Assembly: GCA_903942355.1 (NCBI GenBank) | Contig: CAJAOR010000210.1 | Coordinates: 1 to 33,894, forward strand | Source of the DNA: an uncultured Chlorobiaceae bacterium | GTDB lineage: Bacteria; Bacteroidota; Chlorobiia; Chlorobiales; Chlorobiaceae | Direction of reading: 5' to 3' | Length of the DNA: 33,894 nucleotides | Notes under the pieces: generated by a model | Seen by the model: only the letters and a program-made list of their open reading frames with translations | Told to the model about the DNA's origin: nothing | Databases searched by the model: none | Program-made: the position numbers and the translations under genes | In this document: piece by piece, positions 8,803-17,896 of the stretch | How positions within the stretch are numbered: position 1 is the first letter of the stretch | How the letters are laid out: every line of letters begins with the position of its first letter

Positions 8803-9816
8803 ATGGCATCAAAAAAAACTTCCCGACGCAAACCGCTTAAAGCCGGCTTGACCATTATGGCGCTGGCTTTTGCATGCTTTTTATTTTTGCCAGGGCTCAA
8901 TACCGCATCCAGAACAACCCGACTGACGATTCACAAGAAAATGGGCGTCAGCGCCATTGTGGAAGAATTGTACCGTAATGGCTCGATTAACTCCAAATGG
9001 CCAGCACTCATAACCATCAAGATCATCCCGAGGCTGCATTATATCAAACCAGGTCGGTACACCATTCCCGGGGGAATGTCGAATTTCATGCTGATTTATT
9101 ACCTGCATTCGCGCCCGCAAGATGAGGTCCGGGTAACTCTTCCCGAAGGGCTCGATCTCAGAAAAGTTGCCCGCATCCTCTCCCGAAAACTTGACATTGA
9201 CTCAACCGGGTTCATGGAAGCGGCATTCAACCCTTACCTGCTTCGCAAATATGGCATTACGGCAACAAGTGCGGAAGGCTACCTGCTTCCCGGAACCTAT
9301 GACTTTGCCTGGGGCAGCACCCCTGAGGAAGCCACCGGATTTCTGATCGGCCGGTTCCGCCATTTCTATACAGACAGCCTGAAAAACGTTGCCGCTAAAG
9401 AGGGGCTGAGTGAAACCAGCCTGCTGACCCTTGCCTCTATTGTTGAAGCCGAAACCCCGCTTGATTCGGAAAAAAATTTTGTGGCAAGCGTCTATCTTAA
9501 CCGCCTGAAAAAGAACATGCGACTGCAGGCGGATCCAACCGTACAGTATGCCGTTGGAGGAGAGGCACGCAAGCTCTATTACAAGGACCTTGCCGCTGAC
9601 TCCCCCTACAACACCTATCGCCATAAAGGACTTCCTCCCGGACCCATCTGCAACCCCGGTACCGCAGCGATTCTCGCGGTCCTGAAACCTGCAGATACAG
9701 GCTACATCTACTTTGTTGCTACCGGAAAAGGGGGGCATTACTTTGCCGAATCGCTGACAGAACATCACGCTAACATCAAAAAATACAAAAGTGCCCTCCG
9801 CGATACGCTGCGCTGA
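8803..9816 (+). CDS. mltG: Endolytic peptidoglycan transglycosylase MltG (YceG family)
   Basis: Inner-membrane lytic transglycosylase thought to cut nascent glycan strands and set their length. The 337-residue protein has a basic N-terminus, one membrane segment (about 13-31), a LysM-like region, and the YceG domain with LPEGLDLRKVARIL, EGYLLPGTYDF (about 159-168) and LASIVEAET, whose Glu (about 215) matches the catalytic Glu of E. coli MltG. ADPTVQYAVG and the closing PADTGYIYFVATGKGGHYFAESLTEHHANIKKY are also typical. The ATG at 8803 is used; a GTG at 8752 inside the previous gene is less likely. A cell wall gene close to the dcw cluster but on the opposite strand. Confidence 0.95.
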   Translation: MASKKTSRRKPLKAGLTIMALAFACFLFLPGLNTASRTTRLTIHKKMGVSAIVEELYRNGSINSKWPALITIKIIPRLHYIKPGRYTIPGGMSNFMLIYYLHSRPQDEVRVTLPEGLDLRKVARILSRKLDIDSTGFMEAAFNPYLLRKYGITATSAEGYLLPGTYDFAWGSTPEEATGFLIGRFRHFYTDSLKNVAAKEGLSETSLLTLASIVEAETPLDSEKNFVASVYLNRLKKNMRLQADPTVQYAVGGEARKLYYKDLAADSPYNTYRHKGLPPGPICNPGTAAILAVLKPADTGYIYFVATGKGGHYFAESLTEHHANIKKYKSALRDTLR

Positions 9817-9861
9817 TTAAAGGAAACAGCAGCATCCTATCATCTCCCCTGTTAGAGGAGA

Positions 9862-9891
9862 TTGATTATATTTCTTATATATCTTTACAAT
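9862..9891 (+). promoter_or_regulatory. Predicted sigma-70-type promoter of pgk
   Basis: TTGATT (9862-9867) and TACAAT (9886-9891) are 18 bases apart in an A/T-rich stretch. Transcription would start about 9898, leaving a leader of some 27 bases before the pgk ATG. A short imperfect hairpin just upstream (about 9838-9866) may help end mltG transcription, but it lacks a clean T-run. Confidence 0.6.
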
Positions 9892-9924
9892 CACAGATCA
9901 TTTTTAAAAAAAATCATTAAGGCA

Positions 9925-11118
9925 ATGCAGAAAAAGAGCTTATCCGACATAACAATTCAAGGCAAACGGGTGTTGATGCGTGTAGATTTCAATGTTCCCT
10001 TTGATGAGAACAAAAAAATCACCGATGACAAAAGAATCGTGGACTCCCTTCCCTCCATCAAAAAAGTTCTGGCGAACGGGGGACGCCTTATTTTGATGTC
10101 ACACCTTGGAAGGCCAAAAGGAAAAGTTAATGCGGAATACTCGCTTGCTCCTGTTGCATCAAGACTTTCCAACCTCCTCGATTGCCCGGTTACCATGGCA
10201 AAGGATTGCATCGGAACTGAGGTTATGCAGCAGGTCCTTGCACTGCAGGACGGAGAGGTCATCCTGCTTGAAAATCTCAGATTTCACCCAGAGGAAGAGG
10301 CAAATGATCCCGATTTTTCAAGAGAACTTGCTTCACTTGGTGAAGTATACGTCAATGACGCATTTGGCACCGCACACCGGGCCCACGCCTCAACGGAAGG
10401 AATTACACACTATGTACAGACAGCCGTTGCCGGTTTTCTGATAGAAAGAGAGCTCCTCTATCTTGGCAAAGCCCTCCAGGAACCCGAAAGGCCATTTGTT
10501 GCCATTCTGGGAGGCTCCAAAATATCAGGAAAAATAGATGTTCTCGAAAACCTTTTCAAAAAGGTTGATACCGTACTGATCGGCGGCGCCATGGTCTTTA
10601 CCTTCTTCAAGGCCCAAGGTTATGAAGTCGGGAAATCTCTGGTTGAAGAGAGCAAGATTGAACTTGCACTCAAAATTCTGGCAGAAGCAAAAAGCAAGGG
10701 GATCAAACTGCTTCTCCCAACAGACGTCATTCTTGCTTCTGAAATTTCTGCAACGACCCCCTGCCATGCGGAAATGATTTCTGCTATTCCAGAAGACATG
10801 ATCGGCCTCGATATCGGACCGCTCACAGCAGAAATTTACCGGAACGAAATCCTTTCGGCCAGAACCGTGCTCTGGAACGGCCCCATGGGTGTATTTGAAA
10901 TCGACAATTTCGCAGCCGGCACGATGGCGGTTGCAAATGCCATGGCGGAAGCAACAGGAAAAGGAGCTACGACCATTATCGGTGGAGGCGACTCTGCAGC
11001 AGCCGTAGCAAAGGCCGGTCTGGCGCAGGAGATGACCCATATCTCAACCGGCGGTGGCGCAAGTCTTGAATTCCTTGAAGGCAAGGAACTCCCGGGAATC
11101 GCCGCCCTGAACGACTGA
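9925..11118 (+). CDS. pgk: Phosphoglycerate kinase
   Basis: Glycolytic and gluconeogenic enzyme interconverting 1,3-bisphosphoglycerate + ADP and 3-phosphoglycerate + ATP in the cytoplasm. The 397 residues are the standard bacterial length. Family marks in order: [11 protein letters not shown] at the N-terminus, ISHLGRPKG-like [20 protein letters not shown] (substrate-binding basic residues), [22 protein letters not shown], and the nucleotide loop GGGDSAAAV near the C-terminus. The ATG at 9925 is used because AAGG sits 4 bases upstream and the protein then begins like other PGKs; an open extension back to 9862 covers the predicted promoter. It has its own promoter and follows mltG by 108 bases. 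Confidence 0.98.
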   Translation: MQKKSLSDITIQGKRVLMRVDFNVPFDENKKITDDKRIVDSLPSIKKVLANGGRLILMSHLGRPKGKVNAEYSLAPVASRLSNLLDCPVTMAKDCIGTEVMQQVLALQDGEVILLENLRFHPEEEANDPDFSRELASLGEVYVNDAFGTAHRAHASTEGITHYVQTAVAGFLIERELLYLGKALQEPERPFVAILGGSKISGKIDVLENLFKKVDTVLIGGAMVFTFFKAQGYEVGKSLVEESKIELALKILAEAKSKGIKLLLPTDVILASEISATTPCHAEMISAIPEDMIGLDIGPLTAEIYRNEILSARTVLWNGPMGVFEIDNFAAGTMAVANAMAEATGKGATTIIGGGDSAAAVAKAGLAQEMTHISTGGGASLEFLEGKELPGIAALND

Positions 11119-11180
11119 GCGAGTTGCTAAAGAACATGCGTTGTACTTGGATTTACCTTTGAAAAGAACCAGACCTGTTG

Positions 11181-11999
11181 ATGAACAATTCCAACCAGAC
11201 ATACAGTCCCGGGGGCTTTCAGTTTATGCCCCCGGCTATCAAAGCGATCATTATCGCCAATGTTGCCGTTTTTGCCCTGCAATACGTCACGCCATTCGGA
11301 GGAATGGTTCAAGATATCGGGGCGCTCTGGCCTGTCGGATCGGGCAATTTCAGACTCTGGCAACCACTGACCTACATGTTTTTGCACGGCAGCGGAACCC
11401 ATCTCTTCTTCAACATGTTCGCTCTCTGGATGTTCGGAGCTGAAATTGAAAACCAGTGGGGCACCCGTGAATTCAACATCTACTACTTTACCTGCGGTAT
11501 CGGTGCTGCGTTCATAAACCTTCTGGCCACGATGGGTGATCCCTATCCAACCGTTGGAGCATCCGGAGCCATTTACGGCGTCCTGCTTGCCTTCGGCATG
11601 ATGTTTCCCAACCGCTACATCTTTCTCTACTTCCTCTTCCCTGTCAAGGCAAAATATTTTATTGCCGGCTATGCGCTTATAGAATTTTTTTCCGGTTTTG
11701 GCAGCCGGGCAATGGGAAGCGGCAGCAACATTGCGCACTTTGCCCATCTAGGAGGCATGCTGATCGGCTTTATCTTCATTACCATCAAAAGGGCCGAATG
11801 GTCGTTTTCGGGGCTGTTCAGCAAACTCCGCCCCTCCGGCAAAAAGAAAAGCGGCCCGCGCCTCCATACCCGAAACAGGCTGACGCCACCGGTTTCCGAC
11901 GCAGAGATCAACGCCATACTCGACAAGATTTCCGAACGCGGCTATGGATCATTGACCGATGAGGAGCGACGCAAACTGCTCAAAGCTGGCGGCAAATAA
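11181..11999 (+). CDS. Rhomboid family intramembrane serine protease with C-terminal helical domain
   Basis: Polytopic membrane protease that cuts substrates within the bilayer. The catalytic Ser lies in GASGAIYG (about residue 128) and the His in AHLGGM (about 189); HLFFNMFALWMFG supplies the conserved His and Asn of the oxyanion region (about 74 and 78). Six membrane segments fill residues 20-205. The tail is basic and low in hydrophobicity, and ends in SDAEINAILDKISERGYGSLTDEERRKLL, a short helical module found at the end of many Bacteroidetes/Chlorobi rhomboids (DUF6576-like, from memory). The ATG at 11181 gives 272 residues; a TTG directly before it is less likely. The natural substrate is unknown. 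Confidence 0.92.
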   Translation: MNNSNQTYSPGGFQFMPPAIKAIIIANVAVFALQYVTPFGGMVQDIGALWPVGSGNFRLWQPLTYMFLHGSGTHLFFNMFALWMFGAEIENQWGTREFNIYYFTCGIGAAFINLLATMGDPYPTVGASGAIYGVLLAFGMMFPNRYIFLYFLFPVKAKYFIAGYALIEFFSGFGSRAMGSGSNIAHFAHLGGMLIGFIFITIKRAEWSFSGLFSKLRPSGKKKSGPRLHTRNRLTPPVSDAEINAILDKISERGYGSLTDEERRKLLKAGGK

Positions 12000-12046
12000 T
12001 CGCTGCATGCCCTTGTGAGCAGAACAGCCATCAAGCATGAGAAAAG

Positions 12047-12469
12047 ATGAACAAAGCATTTGACAAAGCTACGCGCAAAGCGGAATCGACCGTAAACAAT
12101 CCCCGGAAGAAAAAAAAGCTGGCTGACGCAGCATCAAGAATAGCCTCTTCCGGGAAACACTCTCTTAAGGTTTTCGGCATCACCGGCAAAATAAAACCGC
12201 TTGTACGCATGGTGCGGTGCTCTGCCAGCAGGGAGTACCTCGATACCCCCTGGCAGACCATTGTCCTCATAACCGCTGCCCTTATTTACTTTGTCTCTCC
12301 CTTTGATGCGATTGCCGATTTCATACCGTTTATCGGTTATGTCGACGATGCCGCCATCATTTCGGCAGTTTTTGCCTCAATCAGCAAGGACGTCGAGAAA
12401 TTTATTGCCTGGGAAGCCGGCAAATCAGCATCCGATACTGCCATCATCAGGTCTCCTCAGCTTGAGTAA
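12047..12469 (+). CDS. YkvA family membrane protein (DUF1232)
   Basis: Protein of 140 residues with a very basic N-terminal third, then a DUF1232 domain: TPWQTIVLITAALIYFVSPFDAIADFIPFIGYVDDAAII. The motif SPFDAIADFIPFIGYVDDA is the family hallmark, and one or two membrane-associated helices are likely. The function of YkvA proteins is not established. It follows the rhomboid gene by 47 bases and could be cotranscribed with it. Its 3' end overlaps the tail of the convergent rlmD gene by 23 bases, leaving no room for a terminator between them. Confidence 0.85.
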   Translation: MNKAFDKATRKAESTVNNPRKKKKLADAASRIASSGKHSLKVFGITGKIKPLVRMVRCSASREYLDTPWQTIVLITAALIYFVSPFDAIADFIPFIGYVDDAAIISAVFASISKDVEKFIAWEAGKSASDTAIIRSPQLE

Positions 12470-13910
12470 CCGGCACGGAGCTCTCCCTCTCAAAGCAGGC
12501 AACACTCTCGATATGGCTGGTATGCGGGAACATGTCAACCGGCTGCACCGATAAGAGCCTGTAGCCCTGAAGACAGATCTCCTTGCCGTCACGGGCAAGG
12601 CTTGCAGGGTTACAACTGACATAGACAATTCTTCTCGGCTTGAGCTGAAGCATGGTGGAGAGCGCCTTCGGGTGCATACCCGCTCGCGGAGGGTCGGTGA
12701 TGATCACTCCCGGAGCATCATAGCTTTTGAGCAGATCAAGCATGCCATGAAAATCCTTGAGGTCAACCTGGAAAAATGCCGCGTTGTCAATCCCATTAAA
12801 TGCCGCATTAGAACGAGCATCGCTGATGGAACTCTCAACAACCTCAAGACCGACCACCTGATGGCAGTGCTTTGCCATATAAAGGGTTATGGTTCCTGTA
12901 CCGCAATATAGATCATAAACCGTATCCTCCGGCCTCAGCCCTGCAACCTCCAGAATGCTGTGGTAAAGCACCTCAGCCTGCCGGGAGTTTGTCTGAAAAA
13001 AAGAGTTCGCCGATATCCTGAAATCAAGACCGCCCAAGCGCTCGGTAATGTATCCCGTACCGCTGAGCGTAAACTCCTTTTCGCCGGTAGCAACCGTATT
13101 TTTTCGCTCGGTAACATTGTTGACCACTGTCATCTTCTGCCCCTCCATCCCTGATTCAAGGTGTACCCGGTAACGCTGCATCAGCTCTTCGTCATACCAG
13201 GAGGTAACAAGGTTAACCATAACCTCCTCGCGGTTTTCACTGAACCGCACGACAAGATTGCGCAAAAAACCGGTATGAGCCTTGGCGCCATAGGGAACAA
13301 GAGCGTTGGCCAGCGCAAACTGGCGGGTCAGGGCGAGCACCCTGTTCATTGACTCCTTGGCCAGATAGCAATAATCAATATCAATCACCTTCTCAAAGTT
13401 GCCGGGCGTATGAAAGCCAAGCGCAAACTCCTTCGGACGGAAAAGCTGTTCAAGCGAAAGCTCCTCCTGGAGAAGATAGCGCATGTTCGAAAAAGAGAAC
13501 TCAATCTTGTTTCGGTAATGAACAGGATTCTGAGATGCAAGCGCTGCCATAACCGGAGGGGCAACAAAATCCCCGAGATGCTCCAAAGCATCCTTCACCT
13601 TTTTCTGCTTGTACAAAAGCTGCGATTCATAGCGGATATGCATCAGCTTGCACCCTCCGCAAACACCAAAATAGCTGCACACCGGCTCCGTCCTGTCGGG
13701 CGACGCTTCAAGCACCTCAACAGCAATGGCCTCAATATAGCGCTGCTTCACTTTTTTAATCTTGGCTGATACCCTGTCACCAATTGCAAGCATACCGCTG
13801 ACCATAACCGCCATGCCATTATCGAGCCGACCGAAACACTGCTCTTTCTCTGCCAGATCAGTAACCGTCAACTCAATGCTATCCCCTTTCCTTAAAATCT
13901 CTTCTGCCAT
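12447..13910 (-). CDS. rlmD: 23S rRNA (uracil-C5)-methyltransferase, RlmD/RumA family
   Basis: SAM-dependent 5-methyluridine methyltransferase, in E. coli specific for U1939 of 23S rRNA. The 487-residue protein has an N-terminal TRAM-like RNA-binding domain (about 5-68), iron-sulfur cysteines in CSYFGVCGGC (about 78-87) with a further Cys in DIDYCYLAK, the SAM loop VYDLYCGTGTITLYMA, TDPPRAGMHPKAL, and the catalytic Cys in IVYVSCNPASLARD. These match the RumA/TrmA superfamily. Whether the target is U1939, U747 or both cannot be told from sequence alone. The ATG at 13910 begins a normal RumA N-terminus. The gene lies downstream of a terminator (14026-14050), so it should have its own promoter in 13911-14025. 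Tail-to-tail overlap with the YkvA gene. Confidence 0.93.
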   Translation of the reverse strand: MAEEILRKGDSIELTVTDLAEKEQCFGRLDNGMAVMVSGMLAIGDRVSAKIKKVKQRYIEAIAVEVLEASPDRTEPVCSYFGVCGGCKLMHIRYESQLLYKQKKVKDALEHLGDFVAPPVMAALASQNPVHYRNKIEFSFSNMRYLLQEELSLEQLFRPKEFALGFHTPGNFEKVIDIDYCYLAKESMNRVLALTRQFALANALVPYGAKAHTGFLRNLVVRFSENREEVMVNLVTSWYDEELMQRYRVHLESGMEGQKMTVVNNVTERKNTVATGEKEFTLSGTGYITERLGGLDFRISANSFFQTNSRQAEVLYHSILEVAGLRPEDTVYDLYCGTGTITLYMAKHCHQVVGLEVVESSISDARSNAAFNGIDNAAFFQVDLKDFHGMLDLLKSYDAPGVIITDPPRAGMHPKALSTMLQLKPRRIVYVSCNPASLARDGKEICLQGYRLLSVQPVDMFPHTSHIESVACFERESSVPVTQAEET

Positions 13911-14025
13911 GACAACTTATTTATACCTTATAAATCAAATACGTTACAGCTATTCCGCTACAAAAACCTATTATCGCGCCAAAACAGCAACTCCGGAACA
14001 TACGAAACCGCCCACTCATGGACAC

Positions 14026-14050
14026 AAAAAAAGCCGGAAATTACTCCGGC
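14026..14050 (-). terminator. Intrinsic terminator read leftward
   Basis: On the minus strand GCCGGA and TCCGGC pair as a 6-bp G/C-rich stem around a 6-base loop, followed directly by seven T residues (complement of the A-run 14026-14032). It lies about 230 bases after the ROK kinase stop and 115 bases before rlmD, so it ends either a long kinase 3' UTR or a separate small RNA. Confidence 0.85.
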
Positions 14051-14282
14051 AGACTTCTTGCAGCACAACAAATCCTTTGTTTACCATACCCCATCCCCAC
14101 CTTGTAAATGGGTTCGTTCTGTAAAAAATATTTTTATTGAGAGGACGTTGCTGTCGTGGGTTGTCAGAGCAGAAGCTACCATGCCCTCCAGCATTGATGC
14201 TGGCACCGGGGGCAAACAGGAGCGTAGTAAATGTTCTCTTGCGATTCAGCAGCTCTTGTCTCGCTTGTGACGGGTTTGTGCG
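14051..14282 (-). ncRNA. Candidate structured RNA or structured 3' UTR of the ROK kinase mRNA
   Basis: Read leftward, the stretch ends at the terminator above and contains nested complementary segments: CCAGCA/TGCTGG closed by a TCAA-like loop (14188-14203), flanked by TGCCC/GGGCA (14182-14186 with 14210-14214), then CTAC/GTAG and AGAGC/GCTCT further out, so an elongated hairpin about 100 bases long is possible. A second small hairpin (AACAAA GGA TTTGTT) and a G-rich run lie nearer the terminator. I could not match it to tmRNA, RNase P RNA or SRP RNA. A long irregular hairpin recalls 6S RNA, but that is only a resemblance. The nested pairs could form on either strand; only the terminator favours minus. 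Confidence 0.3.
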
Positions 14283-15197
14283 TTAAAATGGGTATGCTAA
14301 CAACGCCGCTCCAAAAACTCCGGCACTGTCGCCGAGAAGCGGCTGGAGCAGTGGGATGCGGAGTTCGCTGTTGAAGAGGTGCCTTTCGATGGCCTGCACC
14401 GCCTCTTGTGCATACAACTGCTCTATCTGGCCGACGCCACCTCCGAGAATGCAGACATCCGGATCGAGGATATTGATTACCGCGGCGAGCGCTTTGCCGA
14501 AATAGAAGATGAGTCGTTCAATGGTTGCTGCTGCTGCTTCATCTGCATTGCACTCCCTGGCAATCTGCTCCAGCGGTTTGAAGCCGCCGCTCAGCTTTTG
14601 ATAATAGCGCTCCAGCGCCGGACCTGAAATAACCGTTTCAACGCAACCCCGTCGGCCGCAATAGCAGGGTTCACCGCCAGAGAGCAGTTCATTGTGCCCC
14701 CACTCTCCGGCTATGCCATGGGCGCCGCGCCGAGCCTTGCCGCCGTAGACAATTCCGCCGCCCACACCGGTACCGAGAATAATGCCAAAAGCAAGTTTTG
14801 AAGGGTCGCGCATGAGAGATACAGCAGCGCCAAGCCTGGATTCAGCGAGCGCAAAACAGTTGGCATCGTTTTCGAGCACAACGGCTCTCTTGAGCGTCAG
14901 TTCAAGGTCATCTTTCAGATTGCGGCCGTTCAGGCAAACCGTATTGGAATTTTTCATGATGGCGCATGCTGCATCATAGCGTCCGGGAGTTCCGATACCG
15001 ATCAGTTCAGGAGGCATAATGCCGGACTCAAGAGAGATCATTTCTATCAATTGCCTGATGCGCTCAAGAATATGGCTGTACCCTTCTGAGGCCTCTGTTG
15101 CGACACGGCAGCGATAAAGTGGCTTCATGGAGCTATCGATCACCACGGCCTCGATTTTGGTACCACCGAGATCTATACCCCAGTAGTGTTCATCCAT
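14283..15197 (-). CDS. ROK family sugar kinase (glucokinase-like)
   Basis: Cytoplasmic ATP-dependent hexose or aminosugar kinase of about 304 residues. It has the phosphate-binding GIDLGGTK at the N-terminus (about 9-14), ENDANCFALAE with the catalytic Asp region, ILGTGVGGGIV, and the ROK zinc site EWGHNEL...CYCGRRGCVE (one His, three Cys). The exact substrate (glucose, fructose, N-acetylmannosamine and so on) cannot be decided; the E/H/G residues around EWGH fit glucokinase or NagK-like members. The ATG at 15197 has GAGAG 8 bases upstream and overlaps the PAP2 stop by 8 bases; an ATG at 15212 is an alternative. Last gene of the leftward rpmH-yidC-PAP2 string, followed by the structured 3' region. 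Confidence 0.9.
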   Translation of the reverse strand: MDEHYWGIDLGGTKIEAVVIDSSMKPLYRCRVATEASEGYSHILERIRQLIEMISLESGIMPPELIGIGTPGRYDAACAIMKNSNTVCLNGRNLKDDLELTLKRAVVLENDANCFALAESRLGAAVSLMRDPSKLAFGIILGTGVGGGIVYGGKARRGAHGIAGEWGHNELLSGGEPCYCGRRGCVETVISGPALERYYQKLSGGFKPLEQIARECNADEAAAATIERLIFYFGKALAAVINILDPDVCILGGGVGQIEQLYAQEAVQAIERHLFNSELRIPLLQPLLGDSAGVFGAALLAYPF

Positions 15198-15795
15198 CGC
15201 AGCAACTCTCATGACGCATCAGACGGGGCTGAATGATATTTTTCAAAAGCCATGAAAAAACAAGATAAACGAGAAGCGCAGTGCCGATTCCAATGACCGT
15301 ACCTGCAAGGACGTCGCCAGGATAATGAACACCGACATAGACGCGCGAAAAAGAAACCGCCAAAGCGTAGCAAATCATGAGGCAGGTGAAGCATTTTTCA
15401 ACGAGTACCCCCCGATGAAAAAAAATCCAGGTTACCGTAGCAACCGCCGCAGTATTCGCCGCATGGGAAGAGGCAAACGAATAACTATGCGGCTGGCTAA
15501 TAAGGAGTCGGACGTGGTCGAGGGCAAAGCAAGGTCTGATTCGCTGAACAAGGGGCTTGAGGATGCCTGAAGCAGCAAAATCAGAGATGCCAACTGCAAG
15601 AAGGGCAAAAAAAATTACCAAAAAGCCGGTGTTTCCTTTTCGGATAACCATAAAAAGAGTTGCGAGAACAAAAATATGCCAGGAGAGGCGCCCGCTGGTC
15701 AGAAAAACCATGAGATCATCGGCTGCCGGGTTAACCAGATTAAGGTTCAGCAGCCGAAAAAGCCAGACATCAGCCTGCTCAATGAGCGCCATCAT
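15190..15795 (-). CDS. PAP2 superfamily membrane phosphatase
   Basis: Membrane protein of 201 residues with the three phosphatidate phosphatase motifs: KPLVQRIRP (K-x6-RP), SFASSHAAN (PSGH-like) and SRVYVGVHYPGDVLAG (SR-x5-H-x3-D). Five or six hydrophobic segments surround them. Members dephosphorylate undecaprenyl pyrophosphate (PgpB/BcrC type) or phosphatidylglycerol phosphate or lipid A. The cell wall context makes undecaprenyl pyrophosphate recycling attractive, but that is only an inference. It starts 5 bases after yidC and overlaps the ROK kinase gene, so it belongs to the same transcription unit. Two adjacent ATG codons (15795, 15792) can start it. Confidence 0.9.
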   Translation of the reverse strand: MMALIEQADVWLFRLLNLNLVNPAADDLMVFLTSGRLSWHIFVLATLFMVIRKGNTGFLVIFFALLAVGISDFAASGILKPLVQRIRPCFALDHVRLLISQPHSYSFASSHAANTAAVATVTWIFFHRGVLVEKCFTCLMICYALAVSFSRVYVGVHYPGDVLAGTVIGIGTALLVYLVFSWLLKNIIQPRLMRHESCCDG

Positions 15796-15800
15796 CGTGC

Positions 15801-17552
15801 TTACTTTTTAGCTCCCCCCTTTTTCTGTTTCCTTTGCGAACCAGAAGAGGCGAGACCAAGGTTTACTTGCGGCATATCGGCCGCAGTCGTGGTTTTGTTG
15901 ATATAATACTGCTGCGCAACACTGAAGATGTTAAACATCAGATAGTAGAGACCAAGACCGGCAGGCATGTTATTGAAAAAGAGCAGCATCATGGCAGGGA
16001 ACATGTACATCATCACTTTCATCTGCTCATTGCTCTGCGTCGTCGGGGTAATCTTCTGCTGCAAGAAAACCGTCACGGCCATAAGAATCGGAAAAACCGC
16101 AATATGGTTTCCGTACATGGGAATGGCGAAGCCGAAATCAAAAATGGAGTCCGGCACAGAAAGATCTTTTGCCCAGAGAAAGCTGTGCTGACGAAGCTGG
16201 ATTGACGAACGGAATACGTAGAACATGGCAAAAAGCAGCGGCATCTGGAGCACGACAGGCAGGCAGCCTCCAATCGGGTTTACTCCGGCCTCTTTGTATA
16301 TCCTTCCAAGCTCGCTCTGCAGTTTTGCCGGATTATCCTTGTACTTCTCCTGCAGCTCTTTGAGTGCCGGTTGCAAAGCCGACATTTTTTTCATTGACTT
16401 TGTTGAAGCCATTGAAAGCGGATAGGTGACCAGCTTGATGAGAAAGGCAAAAATGATAATGATAAGACCATAATTACCGACAAAGCCGTTCATCCAGTTA
16501 AAGACCGGCAGAATGATATACTCAGCAAAAGGCCTTGTCAGCCAGTCCCATCCGAAATCCATGATTTTTTCGAGATTGACCTTCTGTGCCTTGACAATAT
16601 TGTAGTCAAGCGGCCCCAGATAGAGGCTGAATTTATCATCAACCACATCACCGGCAGGCGGAACAGCCATTTTCAACGCAGCAACGTAATTCTCATAATC
16701 ATTGCCAGCCACTCTTTTTCCGTCCAGGTAAATCCCGGCAGAACGTCCATGCGGAATCAGCGCAGCAACAAAATACTTGTTACGCACAGCAACCCACTGC
16801 GCTTCTCCAGACTGCTCTTCACGATAGGACTGGTTTGGCTTGCTTGCGTCCAGTTTCACCAAACTGCCGCCAAGATATGCACTGGCCAATGCGCTCTGAG
16901 CTTCATCCGGCCTGTTTTTTTCCGAATAGGGTACCCCGCCATCCCACTGCAACTGGTATTCATTGCCGGCAAGCTCACTGGCAAATCCTGTCAGCTGGAC
17001 ATCATAGTCTACTTTATAGCTGTCACCGGTAAAATGATAGGTAATGTCTATAGCCTGCTGTGGAGCCACCTCAAGGTGGTAGCGCACAGCATAGCTCTCT
17101 TTGCCGCTGACGGTATGAAGCGTGTCAAGCGACATGCTCTTGAAATAGAGGTCACGAGTATCGATTCTCTTGCCTTCCCTGGTAAGAAAAAGCAGTGAAA
17201 GCGCCCCTTTATTTCCATTGCTGACAAGATCAAATGCATGGAGATTCCCATCCAGATGCTTTTTCAGTACAAGGGACTTAAGGGTTGCGCCCTTTGAGGA
17301 AAGTGTTGCACGAAAAAGAGCATTATCCACCCTCAGCAGTTGTTCCTGGCCACCGGCAGAAGGAGCAAAAACACCAAAATTGTCGGCTGCGGGAACCGAT
17401 GCTGTAGGGGTTTGCTGTACCTGCTGCTGCACCTGCTCCGTTTTCACAGCCGTTGCAGGTGGCAGCGGTTTTTTTTCTGGCGACATAAACTGAAGCCAGA
17501 CCATCATAATGACAGCAATGATTGCAAGGCCAGTTACCGAATTTTTATCCAT
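15801..17552 (-). CDS. yidC: Membrane protein insertase YidC
   Basis: Inserts and folds inner-membrane proteins, alone or with SecYEG. The 583 residues from the ATG at 17552 (GAGAG ribosome site upstream) show an N-terminal membrane segment ([16 protein letters not shown]), a large periplasmic beta-rich domain (about 60-340), then the conserved five-segment core beginning [24 protein letters not shown]. The core includes [53 protein letters not shown], with the hydrophilic-groove Lys/Arg region. The C-terminus is basic ([11 protein letters not shown]), a trait linked to ribosome binding. The large periplasmic domain marks the Gram-negative form. Its start overlaps yidD by 8 bases. A longer open frame back to 17618 has no support. 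Confidence 0.98.
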   Translation of the reverse strand: MDKNSVTGLAIIAVIMMVWLQFMSPEKKPLPPATAVKTEQVQQQVQQTPTASVPAADNFGVFAPSAGGQEQLLRVDNALFRATLSSKGATLKSLVLKKHLDGNLHAFDLVSNGNKGALSLLFLTREGKRIDTRDLYFKSMSLDTLHTVSGKESYAVRYHLEVAPQQAIDITYHFTGDSYKVDYDVQLTGFASELAGNEYQLQWDGGVPYSEKNRPDEAQSALASAYLGGSLVKLDASKPNQSYREEQSGEAQWVAVRNKYFVAALIPHGRSAGIYLDGKRVAGNDYENYVAALKMAVPPAGDVVDDKFSLYLGPLDYNIVKAQKVNLEKIMDFGWDWLTRPFAEYIILPVFNWMNGFVGNYGLIIIIFAFLIKLVTYPLSMASTKSMKKMSALQPALKELQEKYKDNPAKLQSELGRIYKEAGVNPIGGCLPVVLQMPLLFAMFYVFRSSIQLRQHSFLWAKDLSVPDSIFDFGFAIPMYGNHIAVFPILMAVTVFLQQKITPTTQSNEQMKVMMYMFPAMMLLFFNNMPAGLGLYYLMFNIFSVAQQYYINKTTTAADMPQVNLGLASSGSQRKQKKGGAKK

Positions 17553-17829
17553 TACCACTCTCTTTAATTTTATGAGAACACTCTTGTTTGTTTTCGGATA
17601 CAGGGGGAACCGGATCAAATCCCCCTGTTGAAAAGGGATTACACCGAAGGATACGCCAAACGGTCAGCCAGAAAGCATAAAAAATATTATGCCGCTGAAA
17701 CGCTTCAAGCGCATAACCTGAACAGGTAGGATAATATTTGCAGGACGGGGCGAACAGAGGCGAAAGAAACGCCCGATAAAATTTTATCAGCATTATCGGC
17801 ACCTGATTGAAAACCTTCCAGCTACTCAT
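17545..17829 (-). CDS. yidD: Membrane protein insertion efficiency factor YidD
   Basis: Small membrane-associated protein that aids YidC-dependent insertion. About 94 residues with the family core [61 protein letters not shown], including the three conserved cysteines (SCKYYPTCS and RC) and the closing GGFDPVP. The ATG at 17829 is preferred because AGGA lies 9 bases upstream; an ATG at 17838 directly abuts that AGGA. The gene sits between rnpA and yidC, its standard place, and its 3' end overlaps the yidC start. Confidence 0.96.
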   Translation of the reverse strand: MSSWKVFNQVPIMLIKFYRAFLSPLFAPSCKYYPTCSGYALEAFQRHNIFYAFWLTVWRILRCNPFSTGGFDPVPPVSENKQECSHKIKESGNG

Positions 17830-17896
17830 GCTCTTCATTCCTGTCTTTTACCGGTAATAAACTCCATCAGTCATTTCTGAGCCGACAAGTCAGAGT

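Larger units (their letters stand above)
13911..14282. other. Intergenic stretch between rlmD and the ROK kinase gene
   Basis: 372 bases without a convincing gene. Short frames exist on both strands but have no recognisable protein features. The left third should hold the leftward rlmD promoter; I see no clear -35/-10 pair. The rest holds an intrinsic terminator (14026-14050) and a region rich in inverted repeats (about 14051-14282), annotated separately. Confidence 0.6.

Noticed and set aside
9202-9768. Open frame of 188 codons on the minus strand inside mltG
   Set aside because: Antisense to the catalytic domain of mltG; its composition is that of a shadow frame.
9838-9866. Hairpin between mltG and pgk as a terminator
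   Set aside because: The stem is imperfect and has no T-run after it; the sequence overlaps the pgk promoter, so it was not called.
14051-14282. tmRNA, SRP RNA or RNase P RNA
   Set aside because: The conserved landmarks of these RNAs (Ala-tRNA-like ends, the GGAAGCAGC-type SRP loop, the GAGGAAAGTCCGGGC start) are absent, so only a generic structured RNA was proposed.
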